Source: Sulfuritalea sp. (GTDB lineage Bacteria; Pseudomonadota; Gammaproteobacteria; Burkholderiales; Rhodocyclaceae). Taken from it: DNA of 64,000 bases. The notes below the pieces were generated by a model. That model saw only the letters and a list, made by a program, of their open reading frames with translations, had not been told where the DNA came from and did no database searches. The stretch lies in contig JALNZB010000003.1 in NCBI GenBank assembly GCA_023229545.1, positions 124,001-188,000 on the forward strand, given 5' to 3'. Positions 8,486 through 18,358 of this stretch are shown piece by piece (position 1 is the stretch's first letter; each line of letters starts with the position of its first letter). Made by a program: the position numbers and the translations under genes.

Positions 8486-9382
8486 CTACTTCAGCAGGCC
8501 TTTGAGCAGCTTGCCCATTTCCGACGGGTTGCGCGTTACCGTGAAGCCGCACTCTTCCATGATGGCGAGCTTGGCGTCCGCCGTGTCGGCGCCGCCGGAA
8601 ATCAGCGCACCGGCATGACCCATGCGCTTGCCCGAAGGCGCCGTAACGCCGGCGATAAAACCGACGATGGGTTTCTTCATGTTGGCTTTGCACCACACCG
8701 CCGCTTCGGCTTCGTCCGGGCCGCCGATTTCGCCGATCATGATCACCGCATCGGTGTCCGGATCGTCGTTGAAGGCGCGCATGATGTCGATATGCTTCAA
8801 ACCGTTGATCGGATCGCCGCCGATGCCCACGGCGGAAGACTGGCCCATGCCGATTTCGGTGACCTGCGCCACCGCCTCGTAGGTCAGCGTGCCGGAGCGC
8901 GAGACGACGCCGATGCGGCCCTTGCGGTGAATGTGGCCGGGCATGATGCCGATCTTGATTTCGTCCGGCGTGATGAGGCCGGGGCAGTTGGGGCCGAGCA
9001 GCAGGGTTTTCTTGCCGCCGGCGGCTTCCCTCGCCTTCATCTTGTTGCGCACCACCAGCATGTCGCGCACCGGGATGCCTTCGGTGATGCAGATCACCAG
9101 GTCGAGATCGGCCTCGCAGGCCTCCCAGATGGCATCGGCGGCGCCGGCGGGCGGCACGTAGATTACCGAGACGCTGGCGCCGGTCTGCGCCTTGGCTTCC
9201 TTGACCGAGGCGAAAATCGGGATATCGAGAACCCTCTCGCCGGCCTTCTTCGGATTCACGCCAGCGACGAAGCAGTTCTTGCCGTTGGCGTATTCCTGGC
9301 ATTTCTCGGTGTGGAACTGACCGGTCTTGCCGGTAAGGCCCTGGGTGATGACCTTGGTATCTTTGTTGATGAAAATTGACAT
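8486..9382 (-). CDS. sucD: Succinyl-CoA synthetase alpha subunit
   Basis: SucD (298 residues, normal length) carries the CoA-binding Rossmann domain and the phosphohistidine loop of ADP-forming succinyl-CoA synthetase, which interconverts succinyl-CoA and succinate with nucleotide phosphorylation. Visible motifs are TKVITQGLTGKTGQFHTEK at the N terminus, GVVSRSGTLTYEAV, GIGGDPINGLKHID and the active-site histidine in KRMGHAGALISGG (near residue 247). It follows sucC by 21 nt in one operon that ends at a strong terminator. In this genome it could serve oxidative or reductive TCA flux; compare the distant ATP-citrate-lyase-like gene at the window end, which shares this fold. Confidence 0.97.
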   Translation of the reverse strand: MSIFINKDTKVITQGLTGKTGQFHTEKCQEYANGKNCFVAGVNPKKAGERVLDIPIFASVKEAKAQTGASVSVIYVPPAGAADAIWEACEADLDLVICITEGIPVRDMLVVRNKMKAREAAGGKKTLLLGPNCPGLITPDEIKIGIMPGHIHRKGRIGVVSRSGTLTYEAVAQVTEIGMGQSSAVGIGGDPINGLKHIDIMRAFNDDPDTDAVIMIGEIGGPDEAEAAVWCKANMKKPIVGFIAGVTAPSGKRMGHAGALISGGADTADAKLAIMEECGFTVTRNPSEMGKLLKGLLK

Positions 9383-9403
9383 GGTTATTCCTTGCTTGGC
9401 GGC

Positions 9404-10564
<1,161 letters not shown>

Positions 10565-10904
10565 GCGTCTTCCTTGTTATATGTGGTGCGTTGAGTGGGA
10601 GCCGGCATTGATTGAAGCCAATGCGTGCCGGTCTTATTGCGGCGGTTCAGCGCGGGAACCGCCGTCTTTCGTCGTCGAATGGTTGCACGCCGCCGCAAGG
10701 GCAGGAAAACAGACTGCGGCACTATCGTTGCGGCGCGAAATATTAACATAGCCGCCGCTGGCGCCATCAAGGGCGTCGTTCCGCAAAATTGACCGCCATC
10801 AAGGAATATTCAAGGGTAATTGCCTAGAGTCGCCCCACGTTGCCGCGCCTGCATGTTTATGCCAGGTGCGGCAAACTTTATAAACGAGCGATCAAGGGGG
10901 CTCC
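10565..10904. other. Divergent intergenic region between sucC and norC
   Basis: No convincing gene is seen in these 340 bp. The norC-proximal third holds an FNR/DNR-type site and a -10 like element (separate entry). A ribosome site AAGGGGGC lies directly before norC. The sucC-proximal part is ordinary mixed sequence, and I could not settle on a sucC promoter. Confidence 0.6.
10789..10830 (+). promoter_or_regulatory. FNR/DNR/NNR-type site and -10 element ahead of norCB
   Basis: TTGACCGCCATCAA (10789-10802) matches the FNR/CRP-family palindrome TTGAT-N4-ATCAA with one mismatch. If it acts as a class II site centred at -41.5, transcription would start near 10837. TAGAGT at 10825-10830 falls where the -10 hexamer should be. 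Nitric oxide reductase genes are commonly controlled this way by oxygen- or NO-sensing regulators. Confidence 0.7.
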
Positions 10905-11345
10905 ATGAGCGGTTCATTCACCACCTCGACAGCGCGGAACATTTTTTTCGGCGGGACGGTTTTTTTCTTCCTGCTGTTCCTTGCTCTCACGTACCGAAAC
11001 GAGCAGGCCTTACCCGCCCGCGATAACCGTGCAAACCTGACACCTCAGGTCGTCGCCGGCAAGAAGATATGGGAAACGCGCAACTGCGTCGGCTGCCATA
11101 CGCTGCTCGGCGAAGGGGCTTATTTCGCACCCGAGCTGGGCAATGTGTACGTGCGCCGTGGCGGCGCCCAGGGCGGCACCGAGTTCATCAAGGCCTGGAT
11201 CAAGGCGCAGCCCACCGGGGCGCCGGGACGGCGGCAGATGCCGCAATTCAATCTGAGCGACAAGGAACTCGACGAAATCGCCGCGTTCCTGAAATACGTC
11301 TCGGAAATCAACACGTCCAAGTGGCCTCCCAACAACGAAGGCTAA
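10905..11345 (+). CDS. norC: Nitric oxide reductase cytochrome c subunit
   Basis: NorC (146 residues) anchors a periplasmic c-type cytochrome by one N-terminal membrane helix (residues ~12-30) and delivers electrons to NorB for reduction of NO to N2O. The haem site is CVGCH near residue 61, and the distal Met ligand is probably in RRQMPQFNLS (~residue 117). The family feature LGEGAYFAPELGNV is intact. A strong ribosome site precedes the ATG. norB follows after 15 nt. Regulation by an FNR/DNR-type protein is suggested by the upstream palindrome. Confidence 0.96.
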   Translation: MSGSFTTSTARNIFFGGTVFFFLLFLALTYRNEQALPARDNRANLTPQVVAGKKIWETRNCVGCHTLLGEGAYFAPELGNVYVRRGGAQGGTEFIKAWIKAQPTGAPGRRQMPQFNLSDKELDEIAAFLKYVSEINTSKWPPNNEG

Positions 11346-11360
11346 GCGAGGAGAACGACT

Positions 11361-12737
11361 ATGCAATATAAATCTCAGGCAGTATCGAAGCTCTACTTCG
11401 TTGCGGCGATCGGACTCTTCGTGGCTCAGGTGCTGTTCGGCCTGATCATGGGTCTGCAATACGTCATCGGCGATTTTCTGTTCCCCGCCATTCCCTTCAA
11501 CGTCGCCCGCATGGTGCATACCAACGCACTGATCGTCTGGCTGCTGATGGGTTTCATGGGTTCGGCCTACTACATGATCCCGGAGGAATCCGAACGCGAG
11601 CTGTTCAGCCCGAAGCTGGCGATCGCGCTGTTCTGGATATTCCTCGTCGCCGCCGCGGCGACGGTGGCGGCCTATCTTCTGGTGCCCTACGCCAGCCTGG
11701 CGAAGTGGACCGGAAACGATCTGCTGTCGACCATGGGCCGGGAATTTCTCGAACAACCGCTGCCGACCAAGCTGGGCATCGTGGTGGTCGCCCTCGGCTT
11801 CCTCTTCAACATCAGCATGACGGTGCTGAAGGGACGCAAGACGGCGATCAGCACGGTGCTGCTGATGGGCCTGTGGGGTCTGGCGATTTTCTTCCTGGTC
11901 AGCTTCTACAACCCGGACAACATCGTTCGCGACAAGTACTACTGGTGGTGGACCGTGCATCTCTGGGTCGAAGGCGTATGGGAACTGATCCTCGGTGCGC
12001 TGCTGGCCTTTGTCCTGATCAAAGTGACGGGCGTCGACCGCGAAGTAATCGAGAAGTGGCTCTACGTGATCATCACCCTGACACTGATCACCGGCATCAT
12101 CGGCACCGGTCACCATTACTTCTGGATCGGCACGCCGGAATACTGGCAGTGGTGGGGTTCGGTGTTCTCCGCACTGGAGCCGATTCCTTTCTTCGCCATG
12201 ACGGTCTTCGCCTTCAACATGGTGAATCGCCGCCGTCGCGAGCATCCGAATCGCGCCGCTACGCTGTGGGCGCTGGGCACGGGCGTGATGTCGTTCCTCG
12301 GCGCGGGCGTGTGGGGCTTCCTGCACACCCTGGCGCCGGTGAATTTCTACACCCACGGCAGCCAGATCACGGCGGCCCACGGTCACATGGCCTTCTACGG
12401 CGCCTATGTGATGGTGGTGATCACCATGATCTCCTACGCCATGCCACTGCTGCGGGGGCGCGCCGCGAACTCCAACAAGGCTCAGGTCATCGAGATGTGG
12501 TCGTTCTGGCTGATGACGGTCAGCATGGTGTTCATCACGCTGTTCCTCACCGCCGCCGGCATATTGCAGGTATGGCTGCAACGCGTGGCCGATGCGCCGA
12601 TGTCCTTCATGGCCACGCAAGACCAGGTCGCCCTGTTCTACTGGCTGCGCGAAGGCACCGGCGTGATCTTCCTGATCGGCCTGCTGGTCTACATCTGGAG
12701 CTTCTTCAGCAAGGGCGAGGACGCCGCCAAGGCATAA
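11361..12737 (+). CDS. norB: Nitric oxide reductase catalytic subunit
   Basis: NorB (458 residues, typical for the cNOR class) is the 12-helix haem-copper-oxidase-like subunit with a haem b and a haem b3/FeB centre in the inner membrane. Metal-ligand histidines are visible in RMVHTNALIVW, DKYYWWWTVHLWVEGVWE (with the conserved Glu), GTGHHYFWIG and AAHGHMAFYGAY. The length shows it is the short cytochrome-dependent form rather than the quinol-dependent qNOR, which agrees with norC just upstream. A strong terminator follows, so norQ may have separate or readthrough expression. Confidence 0.97.
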   Translation: MQYKSQAVSKLYFVAAIGLFVAQVLFGLIMGLQYVIGDFLFPAIPFNVARMVHTNALIVWLLMGFMGSAYYMIPEESERELFSPKLAIALFWIFLVAAAATVAAYLLVPYASLAKWTGNDLLSTMGREFLEQPLPTKLGIVVVALGFLFNISMTVLKGRKTAISTVLLMGLWGLAIFFLVSFYNPDNIVRDKYYWWWTVHLWVEGVWELILGALLAFVLIKVTGVDREVIEKWLYVIITLTLITGIIGTGHHYFWIGTPEYWQWWGSVFSALEPIPFFAMTVFAFNMVNRRRREHPNRAATLWALGTGVMSFLGAGVWGFLHTLAPVNFYTHGSQITAAHGHMAFYGAYVMVVITMISYAMPLLRGRAANSNKAQVIEMWSFWLMTVSMVFITLFLTAAGILQVWLQRVADAPMSFMATQDQVALFYWLREGTGVIFLIGLLVYIWSFFSKGEDAAKA

Positions 12738-12763
12738 CGCGTCAGGTAGCAAACGCTGCACAT

Positions 12764-12796
12764 CAAGACCCGGCCGCAAGGCCGGGTCTTGTTTTT
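12764..12796 (+). terminator. Rho-independent terminator after norCB
   Basis: CAAGACCCGGCC and GGCCGGGTCTTG form a perfect 12-bp stem with a 4-nt loop, followed by TTTTT. It lies 27 nt after the norB stop. The norQ gene starts 89 nt further on. Confidence 0.92.
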
Positions 12797-12884
12797 GGGG
12801 CGACGATGGAATCTTGTTGCTCATCAAGGCAGCGCCCGACCCTGGGGCCGACAATCCATTCAACTCACCGCAGGACAATCCGCC

Positions 12885-13664
12885 ATGTCTCTTCCGTTCT
12901 ATGAAGCCGCCGGCAATGAAATCTCGCTGTTCGAGCACGCCTGGAAGAATCAGCTTCCGGTCCTGATCAAGGGTCCCACCGGCGTCGGCAAGACGCGCTT
13001 CGTCGCCTACATGGCGGCCAAGCTGAATTTGCCGCTTTACACCGTGGCCTGTCATGACGATCTCACGGCCGGCGACCTGGTCGGACGCCACCTGATTGGC
13101 GACGGCTCGACCTACTGGTCCGACGGCCCGATGACGCGTGCGGTGCGCGAAGGCGGCATCTGCTACCTCGACGAGGTGGTCGAGGCGCGCAAGGACACCA
13201 CGGTGGTCATCCACCCGCTGGCCGACCATCGCCGCGTGCTGCCGATCGACCGCACCGGCGAGCTGCTGCACGCCCCCGACAGCTTCATGCTGGTGGTTTC
13301 CTACAACCCCGGCTACCAGAATTTCATGAAGGGCATGAAACCTTCGACGCGCCAGCGCTTTGTCAGCCTGCGCTTCGATTTTCCCGGCGTCGCCCGCGAG
13401 GAATCGGTGCTGCGCGGCGAAACCGGATGCGACGAAATGACCGCCCGACGCCTGGTCTCCATCGGTGGCGCGCTGCGCGCACTGAAGGACGTCGACCTGG
13501 AAGAAGTCGCCAGCACGCGCCTGCTGGTGTATGCCGCGATTTTGATCCGCGACGGTTTCGATCCCGTCGAAGCCTGTCGCGCGGCCCTGGTCGAAAGTCT
13601 CACCGATGACATCGAGGTGGCGGAAGCCTTGATGGAAGTGGTAATGGCTACCTTCGGCAAATGA
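12885..13664 (+). CDS. norQ: AAA+ ATPase NorQ, nitric oxide reductase activation
   Basis: This 259-residue MoxR-type AAA+ ATPase belongs to the NorQ/NirQ/CbbQ family, which works with a von Willebrand A protein (NorD) to insert or activate the non-haem iron of NorB. The Walker A motif is GPTGVGKT (~residue 28), Walker B is GICYLDEVVEA, and the sensor segment is VVSYNPGYQNFMKGMKPSTRQRF. The start at 12885 is set by AGGA upstream and by the conserved MSLPFYEAAGNE opening; a longer frame from 12789 would run through the norB terminator. A repeat element begins 4 nt after its stop. Confidence 0.94.
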   Translation: MSLPFYEAAGNEISLFEHAWKNQLPVLIKGPTGVGKTRFVAYMAAKLNLPLYTVACHDDLTAGDLVGRHLIGDGSTYWSDGPMTRAVREGGICYLDEVVEARKDTTVVIHPLADHRRVLPIDRTGELLHAPDSFMLVVSYNPGYQNFMKGMKPSTRQRFVSLRFDFPGVAREESVLRGETGCDEMTARRLVSIGGALRALKDVDLEEVASTRLLVYAAILIRDGFDPVEACRAALVESLTDDIEVAEALMEVVMATFGK

Positions 13665-13668
13665 AGCT

Positions 13669-13821
13669 AACGCTCATGGCAGCAAGCTTCACCCGCCAAT
13701 GATGAAACACGCGAAAGGCGAATTGGTCGCCCGCCCCCCTTCCCCCCTCGCGGGGGGTTACTGTTCGGCGCGCTGCGCGCGTGAGTCACACAGGGCTCCG
13801 AACAAGGTTTTTTACGTTAAC
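13669..13821 (+). repeat. Long intergenic repeat, copy A
   Basis: This copy starts at AACGCTCATGGCAGC right after norQ and ends at GTTAAC. It shares with copies B (18359-18536) and C (29186-29342) the ordered blocks GCTCATGGCAGC, ATGAAACA-GCGAAA, a C-rich/G-rich hairpin, a TCGC/GCGC hairpin, and GCTCC-AAC-GTT ending in GTTAA. It is the most diverged of the three in its second half. It overlaps the apparent start of the polyferredoxin gene. Confidence 0.8.
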
Positions 13822-14811
13822 ACGGCACCGGCGAAAGTCGGCGCTGGCGGGACGGCGCTGCCGACCGATCAACGCCGGCGGCTGCTCTGGCAAATGGGCT
13901 TCTTCATCCTGTTCATCGTGGCGCCGGTGTTCGACCTCTTCCGCTACGACCTGACGCGCAACCACGCCATCGTGCTCGGCATGGAATGGCGGCTGGGACT
14001 CGACGCGTTGTTTGCCGGCGGAATCAGCGGCACCGAGGCCGCGATCAACATCCTGCTGCGCCTGTTGCTGCCCATAATCGGCGGCGCGGCGCTGTTCATC
14101 GCCATCGCCTGGCGCTGGGGCCGGCTCTACTGCGGCTGGCTGTGTCCGCACTTCTCGGTGGTGGAAACCATCAACCGCCTGATGCGCCGCGCCTGCGGCA
14201 AGCACAGCATCTGGGACCGCAAGGCCGAACCGGCGAAGAACCCCGACGGCACGCCGTTCAGCATCAATCGCTGGTGGTGGCTGCCGACGCTGCTGCTCGC
14301 CGTCGCCTTCGCCTTCTGCTGGGCGGTGGCGCTGCTGACCTACCTGCTGCCTCCCGCCGAGGTCTATGGCAATTTGTGGAATCTGGCGCCGACGCGCAAC
14401 CAGGCCATTTTCATCGGCGCGGCGACCACCGTGCTGAGCCTGGAGTTCATATTTGCCCGCCATCTTTTCTGTCGCTACGGTTGCGCCGTCGGGCTGTTTC
14501 AGAGCCTGGCCTGGATGAGCAATCGCGGTGCCATGGTGATTGGCTTCCAGCGCCCTCGCGCCGCCGAATGCGCCACATGCCATGCGCCCGACGGCCCCGG
14601 CTACGCCGCCTGCGAAGGCGTCTGCCCCATGCGCCTGCGCCCGCGCCAGGCCAAGGCCGCGATGTTCGCCTGCACCCAATGCGGACAGTGCATCGCCGCC
14701 TGCGCCACGGTGCAGCGCGACCGGGCCGACGGCACCCTGCTGAGCTGGATCGAGCAGGAAGCGGCCCGGCAGAACGAGGCGACGGTCAGCCTGACCGGAC
14801 GACGCGACTGA
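13699..14811 (+). CDS. Membrane polyferredoxin (NapH/NosR/CcoG-like) of the nor cluster
   Basis: This is a 370-residue frame. After an N-terminal segment (~residues 1-60) read from repeat sequence come four or five membrane helices carrying the paired motifs YCGWLCP and FCRYGCAVG. A C-terminal double [4Fe-4S] region follows (CATCH...CEGVCP and CTQCGQCIAAC). The design resembles NapH, NosR and CcoG proteins, which move electrons across the membrane or assist metal-centre assembly. Its place between norQ and norD, with an ATGA overlap with norD, suggests a role in NO reductase maturation. The true start is uncertain: ATG 13699 lies inside repeat copy A without a ribosome site, and family-like sequence begins only near QRRRLLWQMGFF (residues ~58-69). 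Confidence 0.85.
   Translation: MMKHAKGELVARPPSPLAGGYCSARCARESHRAPNKVFYVNTAPAKVGAGGTALPTDQRRRLLWQMGFFILFIVAPVFDLFRYDLTRNHAIVLGMEWRLGLDALFAGGISGTEAAINILLRLLLPIIGGAALFIAIAWRWGRLYCGWLCPHFSVVETINRLMRRACGKHSIWDRKAEPAKNPDGTPFSINRWWWLPTLLLAVAFAFCWAVALLTYLLPPAEVYGNLWNLAPTRNQAIFIGAATTVLSLEFIFARHLFCRYGCAVGLFQSLAWMSNRGAMVIGFQRPRAAECATCHAPDGPGYAACEGVCPMRLRPRQAKAAMFACTQCGQCIAACATVQRDRADGTLLSWIEQEAARQNEATVSLTGRRD
13833..13857. repeat. Short dispersed repeat, copy 2
   Basis: The core occurs in reverse orientation (AGTCGGCGCTGG), and in the polyferredoxin frame it is read as KVGAGGTA. It lies 11 nt past the end of long repeat copy A. Confidence 0.75.
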
Positions 14812-16655
14812 TGGAAGAATGGGTCGGCGGTCTTTGGGATCGCTTCATTACCACTCACGCCCGCCGCGACTACCCGGCGGCGGCGGTTCAACTCGCGGAA
14901 ATCGAGAAGCTCGCCGGAGTGTTGTTCCGCGCCCTCGGCGGTGATCCCGGCCTGCGGGTCACTCCGGCCCTTGAAGCTCGGCACGGCGCGGCGCGGCGCT
15001 GGCTGTCGCGCATCGCCGGCAGCGATGAAAAGGCCGCGCATGCCGCGCTCGATGGCGAAACCCTGCGGCTGCCGCCGTCCCTCGCGTGGTTCCCGAGCCG
15101 CGAGCTGAATCGCGACCACTATCTGTGGCTGATCGCCCTCGCCGCCCATGACATCGAACCCTATGCGCCGTGGCTGGTGCGCAATCAATGCGCGACGCTG
15201 GCAACGCTGGCCCGTTACCCCGGTTTGGCGTCCCGCCAGCGCCGACTCTTGCAGGCGCATCTGGCCGAACGCATCGCCGCCGACAGTTTGCCCGAGGACG
15301 AGGCGGCACAGGAGCGCGCCATCCGTGCCGCGCTGGAGTCGCCCGGCAGCGTCGCCGAACTGCCGCCGCTGACACACGGCAAGTCGCGACCGCCGCAGCC
15401 GGTGCCGCTGTGGCTGTATCCATTGCCGCCGCCCGAAACCGAAAAGACCGCCCGAAAAACCGCCGCGCCGGACGCCGGCAGCGAAACCAGGGAGGAACAG
15501 GCCGCCAAAAAACGCCACGCCGCCAAGCGCGAAGACATGCCCGACAACGTCTCGCCGATACTGATGATGTTCCGCGCCGAAAGCATCCTGTCCTGGGCCG
15601 ACTACATCAAGGTCAATCGCGCCCTCGACGACGACCCCAATCCCGACGCCGGACGTGCCGCCGAGAACATGGACCAGCTCGCCCTGTCCGACGACAGCCA
15701 GCGCGTCGCCTCCAAGGTGCGCTTCGATCTCGACCTGCCGGCGGCCATCGAAGACGACGTGCTGCTCGGCGCGGGCATTCCGCTGCCGGAATGGGACTAT
15801 CGCAAGCGCCGCCTGATGCCCGACTGGTGTCGCCTGCAACCGATGGCGGCGCGCGACGCGGCGCCCATCGCCCTGCCCGAACGCCTGCGCCGACCGGCGC
15901 GCAAGCTGCGCAGCCAGTTCGCCGCGCTGCAACCCGTGCGCCACTGGCAAAAGGCCCAGCCCGAAGGCGCGGAACTCGACATCGACGCCTGCGTGCGGCT
16001 GCACGCCGACCGCCTCGCCGGCCAGCATTTTGCCGGGGTCGGCGCCTACCTCGCGCACAAGCCGGTCGAGCGCGACCTGGCCTGTCTGCTGCTGGCCGAT
16101 TTGTCCTTGTCGACCGATGCCTATGTCAATGACGACCAGCGCGTGATCGATGTCATTCGCGACAGCCTGATGCTGTTCGGCGAAGCCCTGTCATCGACCG
16201 GCGATGCCTTTGCCATACACGGCTTTTCGTCGCTGAAGCGCAGCCTGGTGCGGTTTCATCGCATCAAGGATTTCGACGGCAAGCTCGACGCCGCCGCGCG
16301 CGGTCGCATCGCCGCGATCAAGCCGGGCTACTACACCCGCATCGGCGCCGCCGTGCGCCACGCCACCTCGATGCTGGAAAAACAGCCCGTCAGCCAGCGC
16401 GTGCTGCTCCTGCTTTCGGACGGCAAGCCCCACGACATCGACCTTTACGAAGGCCGTTACGGCATCGAGGACACCCGCGTCAGCCTGATCGAGGCGCGCG
16501 AAAAGGGCATCAAGCCCTTCTGCGTCACCATCGACCGCGAAGGCGCCAGCTACCTGCCCCATCTGTTCGGGCCGGGAGGCTTCACCGTGGTCAGAAAACC
16601 CGAGGAACTGCCGAGCCGGCTACCGCTGCTGTATGCGCAACTGACCGGTCATTGA
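14811..16655 (+). CDS. norD: NorD, von Willebrand A protein for nitric oxide reductase activation
   Basis: NorD (614 residues) is the partner of the AAA+ protein NorQ. The C-terminal third is a von Willebrand factor A domain whose metal-ion-dependent adhesion site reads LLLADLSLSTDAYV (DxSxS, ~residue 427), with later LLLLSDGKPHDID. The middle is charged and Ala/Glu-rich. The start at 14811 overlaps the polyferredoxin stop (ATGA) and is preferred to the longer upstream frame, which lies out of frame over that gene. Family members are needed for active cNOR; here norD is separated from norQ by one gene. It ends 21 nt from the convergent TerC gene. Confidence 0.94.
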   Translation: MEEWVGGLWDRFITTHARRDYPAAAVQLAEIEKLAGVLFRALGGDPGLRVTPALEARHGAARRWLSRIAGSDEKAAHAALDGETLRLPPSLAWFPSRELNRDHYLWLIALAAHDIEPYAPWLVRNQCATLATLARYPGLASRQRRLLQAHLAERIAADSLPEDEAAQERAIRAALESPGSVAELPPLTHGKSRPPQPVPLWLYPLPPPETEKTARKTAAPDAGSETREEQAAKKRHAAKREDMPDNVSPILMMFRAESILSWADYIKVNRALDDDPNPDAGRAAENMDQLALSDDSQRVASKVRFDLDLPAAIEDDVLLGAGIPLPEWDYRKRRLMPDWCRLQPMAARDAAPIALPERLRRPARKLRSQFAALQPVRHWQKAQPEGAELDIDACVRLHADRLAGQHFAGVGAYLAHKPVERDLACLLLADLSLSTDAYVNDDQRVIDVIRDSLMLFGEALSSTGDAFAIHGFSSLKRSLVRFHRIKDFDGKLDAAARGRIAAIKPGYYTRIGAAVRHATSMLEKQPVSQRVLLLLSDGKPHDIDLYEGRYGIEDTRVSLIEAREKGIKPFCVTIDREGASYLPHLFGPGGFTVVRKPEELPSRLPLLYAQLTGH

Positions 16656-16676
16656 AGCGTCATTGCGGGCGCCGCC

Positions 16677-17429
16677 TCAGGCCGTATCGCGGACATACGG
16701 CTCGCGCAGTTCGACCGGATGCGCCGCCTTCTTGCGCATGCGGATGTTGAGCATCTCGACGCCCACCGAAAAGGCCATGGCGAAGTAGATGTAGCCTTTC
16801 GGCACGTGGTGGCCGAAGCCATCGGCAATCAGCACCACGCCGACGACGACGAGGAATGACAGCGCCAGCATCTTGATGGTCGGATGATCGGACACGAAAC
16901 GACCGATAGCCGAAGCAAACATCATCATCAGGCCCACCGAGGCAATCACTGCGGCAATCATCACCGCCACTTCAGCCACCATGCCGACGGCGGTAATGAT
17001 CGAATCGAGCGAGAAGACGATGTCGATCACCATGATCTGGGCAATGACGCCGACGAAACTCGACGCCACCTTGCGCGACTCTTCGCCTTCCTCGCCTTCG
17101 AGCAACTGGTGCACCTCGCCAGTGCTTTTCCAGATCAGGAAAAGACCGCCGGCAATCAGGATCAGGTCGCGCCCGGAAATGCTCCGGCCGAGCACCGTGA
17201 ACACCGGCTCGGTCAGGCCGACGATCCACGACAGCAACAGCAGCAGGCCGATGCGCATGAACATCGCCAGGAAGAGGCCGATCCGCCGGGCCGTTTCCTG
17301 TTTCTCGCGCGGCAGCTTGTCGACGAGGATGGAAATGAAAATGATGTTGTCGATGCCGAGCACGAGTTCCAGCGCGGTCAAGGTGAAGAAAGCGATCCAG
17401 ATTTCAGGGGTGAGCAGGAGTTCGAGCAT
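16677..17429 (-). CDS. TerC/YgdQ-family integral membrane protein
   Basis: This 250-residue protein has about seven membrane helices and the TerC signatures ELVLGIDNIIFISIL (helix 1) and VIDIVFSLDSIITAVGM (mid-protein), whose acidic residues are thought to bind metal inside the membrane. The family is linked to metal (Mn or Ca) export and to metalation of exported enzymes, but the substrate of this member cannot be read from the sequence. It stands alone and is convergent with norD. Confidence 0.9.
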   Translation of the reverse strand: MLELLLTPEIWIAFFTLTALELVLGIDNIIFISILVDKLPREKQETARRIGLFLAMFMRIGLLLLLSWIVGLTEPVFTVLGRSISGRDLILIAGGLFLIWKSTGEVHQLLEGEEGEESRKVASSFVGVIAQIMVIDIVFSLDSIITAVGMVAEVAVMIAAVIASVGLMMMFASAIGRFVSDHPTIKMLALSFLVVVGVVLIADGFGHHVPKGYIYFAMAFSVGVEMLNIRMRKKAAHPVELREPYVRDTA

Positions 17430-17593
17430 GATCGAAAGTAGACGAAAGATTGTTTGAGGAGGCCGCGAAGACCGATACGCGCCGCAGTCTAGGGGATACC
17501 GGGATATTGCACAAAGCGAATATTATCCAACAGCGGAATCGATGCGAGTTTCGCGAATTATGTGCGTCACGAATTGCAGGAATACGACGACCC

Positions 17594-18340
17594 ATGAACC
17601 CGACCGATCATTTTTCGGCCCATGCCGAGGACTATGCGAAGGCCCGGCCAGCCTATCCGCCCGAGCTGTTCGCCTGGCTGGCGCAGCAGTGCCCGACGCG
17701 GGATCTGGCGTGGGATTGCGGCACCGGCAATGGTCAGGCGGCGCAGGCGCTGGCCGGGCATTTCCGGCACGTTCATGCCACGGACCTCTCGGCGGCGCAG
17801 GTGGCGCAGGCAAAACCGCATCCGCGCATCGACTATCGCGCCGCACCCGCCGAAGCCAGCGGTCTGGCCGCCGGAAGTTGCGATCTGGTTACGGTCGCGC
17901 AGGCCCTGCACTGGTTCTGCCGCGACAGCTTCTACGCCGAAGCGAGACGGGTACTGAAGCCGGGCGGCCTGTTCGCCGCGTGGACCTACACGCTGCTGCA
18001 AGGCGAGCCGGAACTCAACGCCATGGTGAAGGATTTCCATGCCAACGTCGTCGGGCCCTGGTGGCCGCCAGAGCGCCGCTGGGTCGACCTCGGCTACCGC
18101 ACCATGCCATTCGCGTTCGACGACATCGCCACGCCGGAGTTCGAGATCCGGCTCGAATGGAACTTGGCCGAGCTGCTGGCCTATCTGCGCACCTGGTCGG
18201 CGACGCAACGCTGCATCAGGGAAACCGGCAGCGACCCATGCACGGCGCTGGGTGCGCGCCTGAGATCGATCTGGCCCGACCCGGAAACCAGCAAGACCAT
18301 GGTCTGGCCGATTGCCCTGCGCTGCGGGAGACTCGAATGA
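17594..18340 (+). CDS. Class I SAM-dependent methyltransferase
   Basis: The 248-residue product is a stand-alone class I methyltransferase with motif I LAWDCGTGNGQAAQAL (~residue 40), post-I Asp in HATDLS and the motif LKPGGLFAAWTY (~residue 125). The opening NPTDHFSAHAEDYAKARPAYP is characteristic of the UbiE/TMT1-like branch that methylates small molecules. The substrate is unknown. The start at ATG 17594 is chosen because the longer frame from 17450 encodes no family sequence. A long repeat copy begins 19 nt after its stop. Confidence 0.88.
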   Translation: MNPTDHFSAHAEDYAKARPAYPPELFAWLAQQCPTRDLAWDCGTGNGQAAQALAGHFRHVHATDLSAAQVAQAKPHPRIDYRAAPAEASGLAAGSCDLVTVAQALHWFCRDSFYAEARRVLKPGGLFAAWTYTLLQGEPELNAMVKDFHANVVGPWWPPERRWVDLGYRTMPFAFDDIATPEFEIRLEWNLAELLAYLRTWSATQRCIRETGSDPCTALGARLRSIWPDPETSKTMVWPIALRCGRLE

Positions 18341-18358
18341 ATGGCGAACAGGCAATCG

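Noticed and set aside
11010..13271. 753-codon minus-strand frame opposite norC, norB and norQ
   Set aside because: It is antiparallel to three clear genes, has low-complexity His/Gln/Arg composition and shows no domain; it is a GC-rich shadow.
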